DNA from: DASQPR01 sp963831705
GTDB lineage: Bacteria > Actinomycetota > Actinomycetes > Mycobacteriales > Micromonosporaceae
Length of the DNA stretch: 64,000 bases
NCBI GenBank assembly: GCA_963831705.1
Contig: CAWHRE010000010.1
Span: 1,612,001 to 1,676,000 of the forward strand
Direction of reading: 5' to 3'
Shown here: piece by piece, positions 33,837-42,416 of the stretch
Layout: every line of letters begins with the position of its first letter
Position numbering within the stretch: position 1 is the first letter of the stretch
Program-made: the position numbers and the translations under genes
Notes under the pieces: generated by a model
The model's input: the letters and a program-made list of their open reading frames with translations, nothing else
What the model was told of the DNA's origin: nothing
Databases searched by the model: none

Positions 33837-34718
33837 ATGTCGACCTATGGCCCTAGCGGGGACCACGAACCACCAACCGATCCGTGGACCGATGAAACCA
33901 TGCCGGTTTCGGCGTCGGCGCCCCCCGCTCCACCGCAAGCAGCCCAGCCCGCAACGCCCCAAGCAGCCCAACCGGTAACGCCGCAACCAGCCCAGCCGGT
34001 GGCACCCGCGGCCGCGCCGGTCACCCCGGCGTCCGCGGTCTATCCGCAGTCCGCCCCGCCCTCGACGTACGCTGCGGCGACCCAGCCCATTTCGCCACCG
34101 GCCCCGCAGCCGGCGACCTATCAACCCGGCCAGGCCGCGTACCCGCCGCAGCAGCCGGTGTACCACCAGCCACCCGCGCAGCCGCAGTACCAGCCGCCGG
34201 CACCTGCCTATCAGCCGCCGCCCGCGACGTATCAGCCTCAGCAGGAATACCAGCCGGGGTACGCACAACCCGGGTACGGCCAGCAGGCCGCGTACACCCA
34301 GCCGTACGAAGGCCAGGGGTATGACGGCCAGGGCTACGACGGCCAGGGGTATGACGGCCAGCAGCAATGGTCGGCGCCACCGAAGCAACGATCGGTGCTG
34401 GTTCCGGTACTGCTGACGATTCTGATCGTCCTGTTGATCGGCGCCGGCGCGGTCGGCGTTTACCTCTACAAGACGCGGACCACCACCGTGCCGCAGGCCA
34501 TCCCGGCCGCGGGTACGTGCGTCAAGTCCAACGGCAAGCCGTACCCGGATTCGAAGCTCAATCCGGTGGACTGCGGCGTGGCCGGAAGTTTCACCGTGCT
34601 CAAGCAGGTCTCCGACAAGGCGGACTGCAGCTCGGTTCCGGGCACGACCGAGATCTTCTCGTTCACCGCCAGCAGTTCGGTCGGCAACGATTACGTGCTC
34701 TGCCTCAAACAGAACTGA
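33837..34718 (+). CDS. LppU/SCO3897-family single-span protein with Pro/Gln/Tyr-rich N-terminus
   Basis: A 293-residue protein. The first ~180 residues are low complexity (repeats of QAAQPATP, PPAQPQYQPP and three GQGYDGQGYDG-type units), then one membrane helix near 186-207 (VLVPVLLTILIVLLIGAG), then an extracellular domain of ~80 residues with four Cys in the LppU/SCO3897 pattern: AAGTCVKSNGK, NPVDCGVAGSFTVLKQVSD, KADCSSVPG, YVLCLKQN. The four Cys probably form two disulfides. The ATG at 33837 has GGAGGT 4 nt upstream. Function unknown. Confidence 0.85.
   Translation: MSTYGPSGDHEPPTDPWTDETMPVSASAPPAPPQAAQPATPQAAQPVTPQPAQPVAPAAAPVTPASAVYPQSAPPSTYAAATQPISPPAPQPATYQPGQAAYPPQQPVYHQPPAQPQYQPPAPAYQPPPATYQPQQEYQPGYAQPGYGQQAAYTQPYEGQGYDGQGYDGQGYDGQQQWSAPPKQRSVLVPVLLTILIVLLIGAGAVGVYLYKTRTTTVPQAIPAAGTCVKSNGKPYPDSKLNPVDCGVAGSFTVLKQVSDKADCSSVPGTTEIFSFTASSSVGNDYVLCLKQN
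34308..34362 (+). repeat. 15-bp tandem repeat within the LppU-like gene
   Basis: Units of GGCCAGGGGTATGAC and near variants, repeated three to four times and coding for GQGYD. A site open to slippage, which would change the length of the disordered N-terminal region without breaking the frame. Confidence 0.6.
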
Positions 34719-34733
34719 TGTTCTAAGTTTCTT

Positions 34734-34765
34734 CGGCGAGTCGGTTGACCCTGACCGGCTCGCCG
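34734..34765 (+). terminator. Hairpin terminator after the LppU-like gene
   Basis: CGGCGAGTCGGT and ACCGGCTCGCCG pair over 12 bp (one G-T), loop 8 nt, followed by TTATAG; 15 bp past the stop. Confidence 0.65.
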
Positions 34766-34781
34766 TTATAGCGTCACCGTC

Positions 34782-34797
34782 TAGAACGTTTGTTCTA
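34782..34797. promoter_or_regulatory. LexA-like SOS box upstream of the AAA ATPase gene
   Basis: TAGAACGTTTGTTCTA: a perfect palindrome containing GAAC-N4-GTTC, the core of the Gram-positive/actinobacterial LexA box (TCGAAC-N4-GTTCGA). It lies 124 bp before the chosen start of the ATPase gene and just ahead of possible -10 hexamers (TACGCT at 34810). Confidence 0.5.
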
Positions 34798-34920
34798 CGA
34801 ACCATCACCTACGCTCGTCTACCGGTGTCTAGCGATCATGCTAGATACCGCTAGATCGTGCTCGACACGCAATTGGCGACTCTACGGACATCTAGCGGTT
34901 CGGCTAGAAAGCCCGATACG

Positions 34921-36144
34921 GTGCCATACGTGGATCCCGTGCGTAATCCGTACGCTCCCGGCGCCGGCCAGCGGCCACCCGAGCTCGCCGGTCGCGATCG
35001 GGAACTCTCCGTGTTCGACGTCGTGCTCGAGCGAGTTGCCCGGGGTCGCCCGGAGCGCAGCCTCGTGCTTACCGGCCTCCGCGGCGTCGGCAAGACCGTG
35101 CTACTCAATACGCTTCGGTCACAGGCGATCAATCGGATGTGGGGCACCGGCAAGATCGAGGCACGACCGGATCAGTCACTCCGCCGCCCGCTTTCCGCCG
35201 CGCTGCACATGGCGGTCCGGGAACTCGCGCCGCATCATCGTGCGCCCGACCGAATCGATGACTTCCTGTCCGTACTCAAGGCGTTTGCCCTGCGTACCGA
35301 CAGCGACGCACCAACCAAGCTGCGGGATCGGTGGCAACCGGGAATCGACGTACCGGCCGCATCCGGCCGGGCGGACTCCGGTGACATCGAGATCGACCTG
35401 GTTGAGCTGTTGAGCGATGCGGCCAGCGTCGCGACCGACGTGGGCACCGGTATCGCGCTGTACATCGACGAGATGCAGGACGTGTCGGCTTCGGACATCT
35501 CGGCGCTGTGCGCCGCCTGCCACGAGCTGTCCCAAACGGGCGCGCCGCTGATCGTGGTTGGCGCCGGTCTGCCTCACCTTCCCGCGCTGCTCAGCGCCGC
35601 GAAGTCCTACTCCGAACGCCTCTTCCGTTATCAACGGATCGACCGGCTCGACCGAATCTCCGCGGATCAGGCGTTGTGCGCACCGGCCGCCCGCGAAGAG
35701 GTGGAATTCGAGGCCAAGGCGCTCGACGCGCTCTACGACGCATCCGGCGGCTACCCCTACTTCGTTCAGGCGTACGGCAAAGCCACGTGGGACCACGCGC
35801 CCGCATCTCCGATCACGCCGGACGACGTTCGGGTTGCCGCGCCGGACGCCGAGGCCGAGCTCGCGGTCGGATTCTTCGGTTCCCGGTTCGAGCGGGCAAC
35901 GCCTGCCGAGCGCGAATACATGCGGGCGATGGCGGCGCTGACCTCCAACGAAGCGTCTGACATGGACGCCGCGGTACCGACGTCCGAGATCGCCCGAGCG
36001 CTCGACCGCAAGCCCGCGAGCCTGTCTCCGGCGCGGGATGCGCTCATCAAAAAAGGCCTGATCTACTGCGGCGAGCGTGGAACCGTCGCGTTCACCGTCC
36101 CACATTTCGGTCGCTACCTGCGGACGCAGCCGGCGCCGGAATAG
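34921..36144 (+). CDS. ORC/AAA-type ATPase with C-terminal winged helix
   Basis: A 407-residue cytoplasmic P-loop protein. Near the N-terminus is DPVRNPYAPGAGQRPPELAGRD, common to a conserved actinobacterial ATPase family; Walker A is GLRGVGKTVLL, Walker B IALYIDEMQDV, and a sensor-like VVGAGLPHLPALLSAA follows. The C-terminus (about 335-405) looks like a winged helix (VPTSEIARALDRKPASLSPA, then LIKKGLIYCGERG). Relatives bind DNA or act in signalling; function is unclear. GTG at 34921 was chosen because family similarity starts there; a GTG at 34858 is open too. Upstream lie a LexA-like box and six CTAG sites, suggesting damage-related control. Confidence 0.82.
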   Translation: MPYVDPVRNPYAPGAGQRPPELAGRDRELSVFDVVLERVARGRPERSLVLTGLRGVGKTVLLNTLRSQAINRMWGTGKIEARPDQSLRRPLSAALHMAVRELAPHHRAPDRIDDFLSVLKAFALRTDSDAPTKLRDRWQPGIDVPAASGRADSGDIEIDLVELLSDAASVATDVGTGIALYIDEMQDVSASDISALCAACHELSQTGAPLIVVGAGLPHLPALLSAAKSYSERLFRYQRIDRLDRISADQALCAPAAREEVEFEAKALDALYDASGGYPYFVQAYGKATWDHAPASPITPDDVRVAAPDAEAELAVGFFGSRFERATPAEREYMRAMAALTSNEASDMDAAVPTSEIARALDRKPASLSPARDALIKKGLIYCGERGTVAFTVPHFGRYLRTQPAPE

Positions 36145-36208
36145 TTCCAATATGTGGCTCTCCAGCGATCTGTGTGATTTCCCCTCGAAGAACGGGTAAG
36201 AACAAACC

Positions 36209-36772
36209 ATGACACCTGTGCGTACGCTCGCTCGGGCCATGCTCGCCACGGTTTTCGTCACCTACGGCGCCCAGGCTGTGACCAATCCGGGTCGACTCGT
36301 GCCGAAAGCGCAGCCGATCACCGATCGGTTCGTTCCGCTTCTTGTGAAGACCGGCCTGCCGGTGCCGACCGAGACTCGTACGCTCGTGCAGATCAACGGT
36401 GCCACTCAGGTGGCCGGCGCACTGATGCTGTTCACGCCGTTGCGCCGGGTCGGTGCGGCCGCGCTGGTCGCGTCGCTTGTCCCGACGACGCTGGCCGGGC
36501 ACCCGTTCTGGCAGTACGACGACGCGACCGAGCGCGCCAACCACCGTACGCATTTCATGAAGAACATCAGCCTGATGGGCGGGGCGCTGCTTGCCGCCGT
36601 GGACACCGGCGGTCAGCCGAGCCTTCGCTGGCGGGCGAACCGCCTGGCCGAGGACGCGTCGCGATCTGTGCAGCGCACCGCGCGTACGGCGAAGTCCAAG
36701 TCGAGGATCGCGCGGAAATCGGCGGCGCTCGGACGTAAATCGGCCACGTTCGGCCGGCACATCGTCGACTAG
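36209..36772 (+). CDS. DoxX-family membrane protein
   Basis: A 187-residue protein with four membrane helices in the DoxX arrangement (LARAMLATVFVTYGAQAV; VQINGATQVAGALMLFTPL; GAAALVASLVPTTLAGHPFW; NISLMGGALLAAVD) and a basic, Ser/Arg-rich tail. HPFWQYDDATERANHRTHFMKN is the conserved loop of actinobacterial members. DoxX proteins are tied to redox homeostasis at the membrane; the reaction is unknown. It converges on moeA with only 10 bp between the stops. Confidence 0.88.
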   Translation: MTPVRTLARAMLATVFVTYGAQAVTNPGRLVPKAQPITDRFVPLLVKTGLPVPTETRTLVQINGATQVAGALMLFTPLRRVGAAALVASLVPTTLAGHPFWQYDDATERANHRTHFMKNISLMGGALLAAVDTGGQPSLRWRANRLAEDASRSVQRTARTAKSKSRIARKSAALGRKSATFGRHIVD

Positions 36773-36782
36773 GGGCGGTCGG

Positions 36783-37985
36783 CTAGAGAGGCAACGGCAC
36801 CAACGGCACGCGATCACCAGCGCTGCCGACGGTGCCGGGTGCGATCACCGCGAAACCGACCGACTGGGCAAGTCCGCGCAGCATGGATGACGCCATATGC
36901 GCCACGGGATGCGCTCGACCATCGCTGTCCAACCGTACGAGCGACAGATGCGCGAAGTCGCCCCGACCCGGGATGGGTGCGCCCAGCTCGACCGGCAACA
37001 ACTCCGGCAACTCCCGGCCGACCGCGCCGGCCAGTGCCGGGACGACCAGCGACGCGAGCGCGACGACCGCCGACTGCGGATTACCGGGAAGGCCACCGAG
37101 CAAGACGCGACGGCCGGCTGAGGCGACCAGCGACGCCAGCAGCATCGGGAATCCCGGCCGGACCTCGACCGTGTTCACGGCGTACTCCGCGTCGAGCTTG
37201 GCGAGCGCGCCGTGCAGGTAATCAACCGGGCCGTGCATCGTGCCGCCGGTCGTCAGAATCAGATCGACGCCGGCCGCCAGCGCTTGCTGAAGCGCCGCGA
37301 CATGCGCATCCAGCGTGTCTTCGATCGGGCCGATCACCGCTGGAGAGGCCAGATCGACCCCGAGCCTGGCCAGCCAGGCGGGCAGCTGCGGGCCGAGCGA
37401 ATCACGGATCCGGCCGTCGGCCGGCGTACCGGCGGTGAGTAGCTCGTCGCCGAACACCAGGACGACGGCGCGCGGGCGGGGCCGGACCGCGAGCGAGTCG
37501 TGCCCACTCGCGGCAGCGAGGCCGATCAGGCCTGGCGTAACCGGCGTACCGGCAGGCATCAGGACGTCACCGCGGCGCGCCTCATCGCCCGCGTTCCGCC
37601 ATTCGCGTTCCGGCCTCGCCACGCCGTCGATCAGACCGTTCGATGACGTGGTTTCCTCGACGCGGATGAGATCGTCGGTGCCGGTCGGCACCATCGCGCC
37701 GGTGGCGATCTCGACGCACGCGCCGTCTTCCGTGAGGTCCGGAGCGGGATAGCCGGCCAGCACACGGCCGATCACGCGCCACGGGCCGGCACCGCGTACG
37801 GCGTAACCGTCTATCGATGACGTCGGGAACGCCGGCAGGTCGGTCAGCGCGCGAAGATCCACTGCGAGTGTCGTGCCATCACACTCGTGCAGCGGCAACT
37901 CGACCGGATCAAGGATCGCCGCACGACCCGCGTCGTAAGAGGATCGCCGGGCGTCGAGCCAAGTCTGCGTTGCCTTCTGCGTCAC
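36783..37985 (-). CDS. moeA: Molybdopterin molybdenumtransferase MoeA
   Basis: A 400-residue MoeA, inserting molybdate into adenylylated molybdopterin. The N-terminal region has LTDLPAFPTSSIDGYAVRG and ATGAMVPTGTDDLIRVE; the MPT-binding domain has VLVFGDELL, IRDSLGPQLPAWL and LILTTGGTMHGPVDYL; GLPGNPQSAVV is the loop near the active site. It ends the moaC-mogA-moeA operon. GTG start; TAGGCT 6 nt upstream could be an internal leaderless promoter. Confidence 0.95.
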   Translation of the reverse strand: MTQKATQTWLDARRSSYDAGRAAILDPVELPLHECDGTTLAVDLRALTDLPAFPTSSIDGYAVRGAGPWRVIGRVLAGYPAPDLTEDGACVEIATGAMVPTGTDDLIRVEETTSSNGLIDGVARPEREWRNAGDEARRGDVLMPAGTPVTPGLIGLAAASGHDSLAVRPRPRAVVLVFGDELLTAGTPADGRIRDSLGPQLPAWLARLGVDLASPAVIGPIEDTLDAHVAALQQALAAGVDLILTTGGTMHGPVDYLHGALAKLDAEYAVNTVEVRPGFPMLLASLVASAGRRVLLGGLPGNPQSAVVALASLVVPALAGAVGRELPELLPVELGAPIPGRGDFAHLSLVRLDSDGRAHPVAHMASSMLRGLAQSVGFAVIAPGTVGSAGDRVPLVPLPL

Positions 37986-37994
37986 GACGCCAGC

Positions 37995-38480
37995 CTAACC
38001 CGGCTGGTGATCGCCGCCGCGCAGCTGAGAGACCGCGTGCTCCAGAATCGGGCCGAGGACCGCGAGCCCGTCCTTCGCGCCACCGGTCGAGCCGGGCAGG
38101 TTCACGACGAGCGTACGGCCGGCCACCCCCGCGATCGCCCGGGACAGAGCCGCCGCCGGAACCGCATCCCGGGAGAACGCCCGGATCGCCTCGGCAATCC
38201 CCGGGATCTCGTAGTCGATCACTGAACGCGTCGCCTCGGGGGTTCGATCGCTCGGCGTGATCCCGGTGCCGCCGCTGGTCACGACCACATCGGCGCCGTC
38301 CCGGATCGCTTCGCGGATCGCGGTCGCAACCGGTTCACCATCGGGTACGACGACCGGCTCACCGACCGAGCATCCGAGCACTCGCAGACCCCCTACCAGC
38401 AACGGCCCGCTGCGATCCGCGTAGACGCCGGCCGACGCGCGATTCGACGCGACGACCACCACGGCACGGATGTCAGGCAC
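37995..38480 (-). CDS. mogA: MogA/MoaB-family molybdopterin adenylyltransferase
   Basis: A 161-residue MPT-binding protein: VVVVASNRASAGVYADRSGP, then DVVVTSGGTGITPSDRTPEAT with the GGTG loop and catalytic Asp, and VVNLPGSTGGAKDGL. It adenylates molybdopterin ahead of MoeA. GTG start at 38480 overlaps the moaC end by 8 bp, and moeA follows 9 bp later. MogA and MoaB cannot be told apart with certainty. Confidence 0.93.
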   Translation of the reverse strand: MPDIRAVVVVASNRASAGVYADRSGPLLVGGLRVLGCSVGEPVVVPDGEPVATAIREAIRDGADVVVTSGGTGITPSDRTPEATRSVIDYEIPGIAEAIRAFSRDAVPAAALSRAIAGVAGRTLVVNLPGSTGGAKDGLAVLGPILEHAVSQLRGGDHQPG

Positions 38481-38961
38481 GATCGTCGCCCCGCTCCCAC
38501 AGCCCGGTCTTGCCGCCCTCTTTGCGCAGGACCCGTACCCGCTCGATCGATGCGGCCGGGTCGACCGCCTTGATCATGTCGATCAGCGCAAGCCCGGCGG
38601 CGGCCACCGCGGTGAGCGCTTCCATCTCGACGCCGGTCCGGTCGGCGGTTTTCGCAACGACCGAAATATCCACGTGATCGGGGCCAAGAACGAGGTCGAC
38701 GGTCACGCCATGGAGCGCGATCGGATGGCACAGCGGGACGATATCGGGCGTGCGCTTCGCGCCCATGATGCCGGCCAGCCGCGCTACCGCGAGCGCATCC
38801 CCCTTCGGCAGGGCATCGCGGCGGAGCAGATCGATCACGGCGGCCGTGGTCCGGACCGTACCGGCCGCGACCGCACGCCGGACCGACACGTCCTTCGCGG
38901 AGACGTCGACCATGCGCGCCGCTCCGGCCTCGTCGACGTGGGTAAACGCACTCTCGGGCAT
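38473..38961 (-). CDS. moaC: Cyclic pyranopterin monophosphate synthase MoaC
   Basis: A 162-residue MoaC acting after MoaA. It has FTHVDEAGAARMVDVSAKD, IMGAKRTPDIVPLCHPIAL with the catalytic His/Lys region, and VGV-type GVEMEALTAVAAAGLALIDM with KAVDP. The ATG at 38961 sits 7 nt after TACGCT, a leaderless promoter; GTG at 38985 is the alternative start. It heads the moaC-mogA-moeA operon. Confidence 0.95.
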   Translation of the reverse strand: MPESAFTHVDEAGAARMVDVSAKDVSVRRAVAAGTVRTTAAVIDLLRRDALPKGDALAVARLAGIMGAKRTPDIVPLCHPIALHGVTVDLVLGPDHVDISVVAKTADRTGVEMEALTAVAAAGLALIDMIKAVDPAASIERVRVLRKEGGKTGLWERGDDRA

Positions 38962-38968
38962 GTGGACG

Positions 38969-38974
38969 AGCGTA
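38969..38974 (-). promoter_or_regulatory. -10 hexamer of the moaC operon (leaderless)
   Basis: TACGCT on the minus strand, exactly 7 nt before the ATG at 38961. Confidence 0.5.
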
Positions 38975-39027
38975 GTCTCCGTCACACCGCTACGCGTTGA
39001 TCGGCGACGCCCGCCACAATCGGGGCC

Positions 39028-39747
39028 ATGCCCGCCACGCTGCTCATCGCCGCCACGATCATCGGGATCGCGGCCGCGGCTCAGGCGATTAGCGGATTCG
39101 GGTTTGCGCTGCTGGCCGTACCTCTGCTGGCTTTGATCATGCCGACGTCGTCGGCCGTGATCGTCGCGTCGCTCGCGTCACTGTTACTCACGCTCGGCAC
39201 TGCGATCAGCGAGCGAGCGTGGGTGGATTGGCCGACCGTCCGGACCATGATGGCCACGGCGATCGTCGGCATGCCGTTCGGCCTCGTCCTGCTCGACTCG
39301 CTATCCGAAAACGCGCTCGCCGTCTTGGTCGCGTTCGCGGTCCTGAGCAGCACGTGGCTGGTGTGGCAACGACCGGCGCTGCCGAACAATCGCACCGTGC
39401 GGTACGCCGTCGGCACACTCGTCGGCGTGCTCACGACCGCAACCGGAACGAACGGTCCGCCGCTGGTCGCCGCATTCCAGACCATGGGGTACGCCCCGCG
39501 GCGCTTCCGTGCCACGATCGCGGCCATCTTCGCCGGGTGCGGCATCGTCAGCATCGGCTTCTTCGCGTACGGCGGCGACATCACGAACAAGTCCATCGTG
39601 TACGCGCTCGCCGGCGCTCCCGCGGTGGCGCTCGGATGGTTCGCCGGCGACCGTATTTTCCATCGGATCGATGCCGCCCGATTCCGATACGTCGTACTGT
39701 TCGCCCTGGTAGTCGCATCGGTCGTCACATTGGTCCGGGCTATTTAG
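39028..39747 (+). CDS. TauE/SafE (TSUP) family membrane transporter
   Basis: A 239-residue protein with eight membrane helices and the internal two-fold repeat of the sulfite exporter TauE/SafE family: IAAAAQAISGFGFALLAVP in the first half and GVLTTATGTNGPPLVAAFQ in the second half, the conserved substrate-pocket loops. Members export sulfite, sulfoacetate or other organosulfur anions; the substrate is unknown. It is divergent from moaC with 66 bp between; no ribosome site, but CACAAT lies 7 nt upstream of the ATG. Confidence 0.88.
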   Translation: MPATLLIAATIIGIAAAAQAISGFGFALLAVPLLALIMPTSSAVIVASLASLLLTLGTAISERAWVDWPTVRTMMATAIVGMPFGLVLLDSLSENALAVLVAFAVLSSTWLVWQRPALPNNRTVRYAVGTLVGVLTTATGTNGPPLVAAFQTMGYAPRRFRATIAAIFAGCGIVSIGFFAYGGDITNKSIVYALAGAPAVALGWFAGDRIFHRIDAARFRYVVLFALVVASVVTLVRAI

Positions 39748-39836
39748 ACAGTGAGCAGGTTGCGGGGCTGTTAACGGCGGGCATGCACCCGTACGCTCGT
39801 ACTCTCGCGGCACATCGAGCGACTGGATGACGACGC

Positions 39837-42416
39837 TTGAAGACGACCGATCGGTTGACGTACCGGCGCCGGCTGTACCGCCTTGTCGCGGTCGCCGTCG
39901 CTTGCGCTGTGGTGGTACTCGCCACGAGTGTCCACATGATCGTATCCGGCTCGGCCCCGCACATCAGCCTCTTCAACACGGTGATGGCGACGATCGTGGT
40001 GGCGATCGCCGCCCGGATGATGCTGCACCTGCGGATCGGTCAGCTGCGGATCACGCAGTCGCTGACCGACACCGCGATCATGCTCGGTCTGATGACGCTG
40101 CACTGGTCGTGGCTGGTCGTCGCGGTCGCGATCGGCGTCACCGTGGCCCGCGTACACGCGGATCTGCCGCCGCTTCAGATCGCGCTGGCCTCGGCGGCGG
40201 ATCTCGTCAAGGTCGCCACCGCCGCGACCGCGGGCACGCTGGCCGGGCTCGGCCAGCCACCGTTCTTCGCGACGTTCGCCCGCCTCCCGGGGCTGCTTGT
40301 CGTCGCGGGCGTGATGCTCATCCTCGACGAGGCGCTCATGATTCCGGGCCGCGCATTCGCGAACGAGCAGCCGGTCCGCGCGGTCTTCGCGAACAATTGG
40401 CACATCCGGATCGGCGGCTCGGTCATCCGGCTGCTGATCGCGATCGGCGCTGGCTATTTCCTCCGGTTTGATCCGCACATCGCGATCGTCACACCGCTCG
40501 CAATCGTGGGACTGCACCTCGCGTACGCGAATCACGTTCAGCAGCGAGCGGACCGGGTCGCGTGGCAGCGGCTCGCGAAGATCATCGACATGATGACCTC
40601 GGCCGAGGCCGAGACGCTGCGAAGTGCCACGATTCTCGGCGCGGCAGAACTATTCTCCTGCGACGAAGTCGATCTCGAGCTTCCGATCGGTGCCGTCTCG
40701 CATCTGGTGCGAGGCAACGCTCGGTCGATCACGTACGCCGGACCGGCCGACGCCGCGCCGGAGAGCCGCGGAATGGTGGTGTCCGCCGCGCTCGACCTAC
40801 CGGACCTCGAACAACGCCGCCCCGGAACGCTTCGCCTACGATTCCACACGTCGGTTGTGTTCAACGAGCGCGAGCACTACACGCTGCGGGCCCTCTCGGC
40901 GGCCCTTGGCACCGCGATCCGCAAGGCCGAAGCCGTCGGCGCGTCGGCCCGGCTCGTGATGGATCAGGCGCACGCGGCCACGCACGATGCGTTGACCGGC
41001 CTGGCGAATCGGCAACGCCTGCTCGACTTAGGCGCCGGCGCCGGCGCCGCCACGGACACCGGCATCGCGTTGGTGGTCCTCTACCTTGACCGGTTCCGGC
41101 AGATCAACGACACGCTCGGCACATCGATCGGCGACAGCGTCCTGACCGAGGTGGCGAGCCGGCTGACCACCGCGGTACCGCCCGGGAATCGGGGCCTGGT
41201 CGCTCGCCTGGCCGGTGCGGAGTTCGCGGTGATGCGTACCGATGCGCCCACGCCGCCCGATGCCATGACATGGGTACGCGATCTGATCGCCCGGATCTCT
41301 GCACCAATGGAGATCGGCAAGGTACGCCTGGAGGTCGGTGCGACGGCCGGCATCGCGCTCGGCGACAGCGACGGCTCGATCGACGAGTTACTGCGCCGCG
41401 CCGAAGTGGCGATGTATCAAGCGATGGATCAGGGCGAACCGCTCACCCTCTACGTGCGGACCAGAGACACGGCCGATACCGATCGACTCGCCCTGACCGG
41501 CGATCTCGCCCGCGCGGTTGCGGAGCGGCAGTTCACGGTCGCGTTCCAGCCGATCGTCGACCTCACCACCGGGGCGGTCATCTCGGCCGAGGCGCTCGCC
41601 CGCTGGTATCACCCACAGCGCGGGCACCTTGCGCCACATCGATTCGTCGACGCGATCGAACGCTCCGGCCTTCTCGCGCCGTTCACCTCACACGTCTTGG
41701 ATCAGGCGCTGGCCGGCGCCGTCCGCTGGCGCGCCGAAGGCTTCGTGTTCCCGGTAGCCGTGAACGTGTCACCACGCAGCCTCCTCGATCCCTCGTTCCC
41801 CGAGTCGATCCCGCGAGCGCTCGCCGCCCACGACCTTCCGCCGGACGCGTTGACGATCGAGCTGACCGAGACGCTCACACTCAGCGAGCTGGAGATCGTC
41901 GACGAAGTGCTGCGAGACCTCCGTACGCTCGGGGTCAGCATCGCGCTTGACGACTTCGGCACCGGATTCTCATCGCTCGCAACGATCGCCCGGGTCCCGG
42001 TACACGAGTTGAAAATCGACCGGGCGTTCGTCTCCGGCCTCGATGGTGCCGCGCAAGCGGCGATCGTACGGTCGACGATTGAGCTCGGACGAAGCCTTGA
42101 CCTGCTGGTGGTCGCCGAAGGGATCGAATCGCCGGAGCAACGCGAACGGCTGTGGCGGCTGGGCTGCGCGGCCGGGCAGGGTCACCTGTTCGCTCGACCG
42201 ATGAATGTCGAGCTATTCATCGCCAAACTGCGCGAAGGATTCGAGGGAGTTCCAGGGCACCTCGTCGCACCGATGCACGGTGCGGCCGACGTCATTCAGT
42301 TGCCGACGCCTCGGCGATCGGCTCCGAATTCGCGGACTGGACCCCAGGCAGCGCCGGCGCCCAAACCGCGTACGCCACCGGGTACAGAAGGTAGCCAAAT
42401 CGCGTTGCCGGAATGA
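39837..42416 (+). CDS. Membrane GGDEF-EAL protein with degenerate GGDEF; likely c-di-GMP phosphodiesterase
   Basis: An 859-residue protein. About six membrane helices (12-225) are followed by a GAF-like sensory region (about 250-360). In the GGDEF domain the active site reads AGAEF (residues 459-463) instead of GGDEF, so cyclase activity is unlikely. The EAL domain keeps EALARW (from 585), NVSPRSL, ELTET, DDFGTGFSS (from 705), KIDRAFV and VAEGIE, so hydrolysis of c-di-GMP is plausible, with GTP control by the dead GGDEF. TTG at 39837 is the only start before residue 34; GGATGA is upstream. The last 125 bp overlap the convergent GT87-like gene. Confidence 0.9.
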   Translation: MKTTDRLTYRRRLYRLVAVAVACAVVVLATSVHMIVSGSAPHISLFNTVMATIVVAIAARMMLHLRIGQLRITQSLTDTAIMLGLMTLHWSWLVVAVAIGVTVARVHADLPPLQIALASAADLVKVATAATAGTLAGLGQPPFFATFARLPGLLVVAGVMLILDEALMIPGRAFANEQPVRAVFANNWHIRIGGSVIRLLIAIGAGYFLRFDPHIAIVTPLAIVGLHLAYANHVQQRADRVAWQRLAKIIDMMTSAEAETLRSATILGAAELFSCDEVDLELPIGAVSHLVRGNARSITYAGPADAAPESRGMVVSAALDLPDLEQRRPGTLRLRFHTSVVFNEREHYTLRALSAALGTAIRKAEAVGASARLVMDQAHAATHDALTGLANRQRLLDLGAGAGAATDTGIALVVLYLDRFRQINDTLGTSIGDSVLTEVASRLTTAVPPGNRGLVARLAGAEFAVMRTDAPTPPDAMTWVRDLIARISAPMEIGKVRLEVGATAGIALGDSDGSIDELLRRAEVAMYQAMDQGEPLTLYVRTRDTADTDRLALTGDLARAVAERQFTVAFQPIVDLTTGAVISAEALARWYHPQRGHLAPHRFVDAIERSGLLAPFTSHVLDQALAGAVRWRAEGFVFPVAVNVSPRSLLDPSFPESIPRALAAHDLPPDALTIELTETLTLSELEIVDEVLRDLRTLGVSIALDDFGTGFSSLATIARVPVHELKIDRAFVSGLDGAAQAAIVRSTIELGRSLDLLVVAEGIESPEQRERLWRLGCAAGQGHLFARPMNVELFIAKLREGFEGVPGHLVAPMHGAADVIQLPTPRRSAPNSRTGPQAAPAPKPRTPPGTEGSQIALPE

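Noticed and set aside
39837..42416. Active diguanylate cyclase
   Set aside because: The signature is AGAEF; the key Gly and Asp are replaced, so only the EAL half is likely catalytic.
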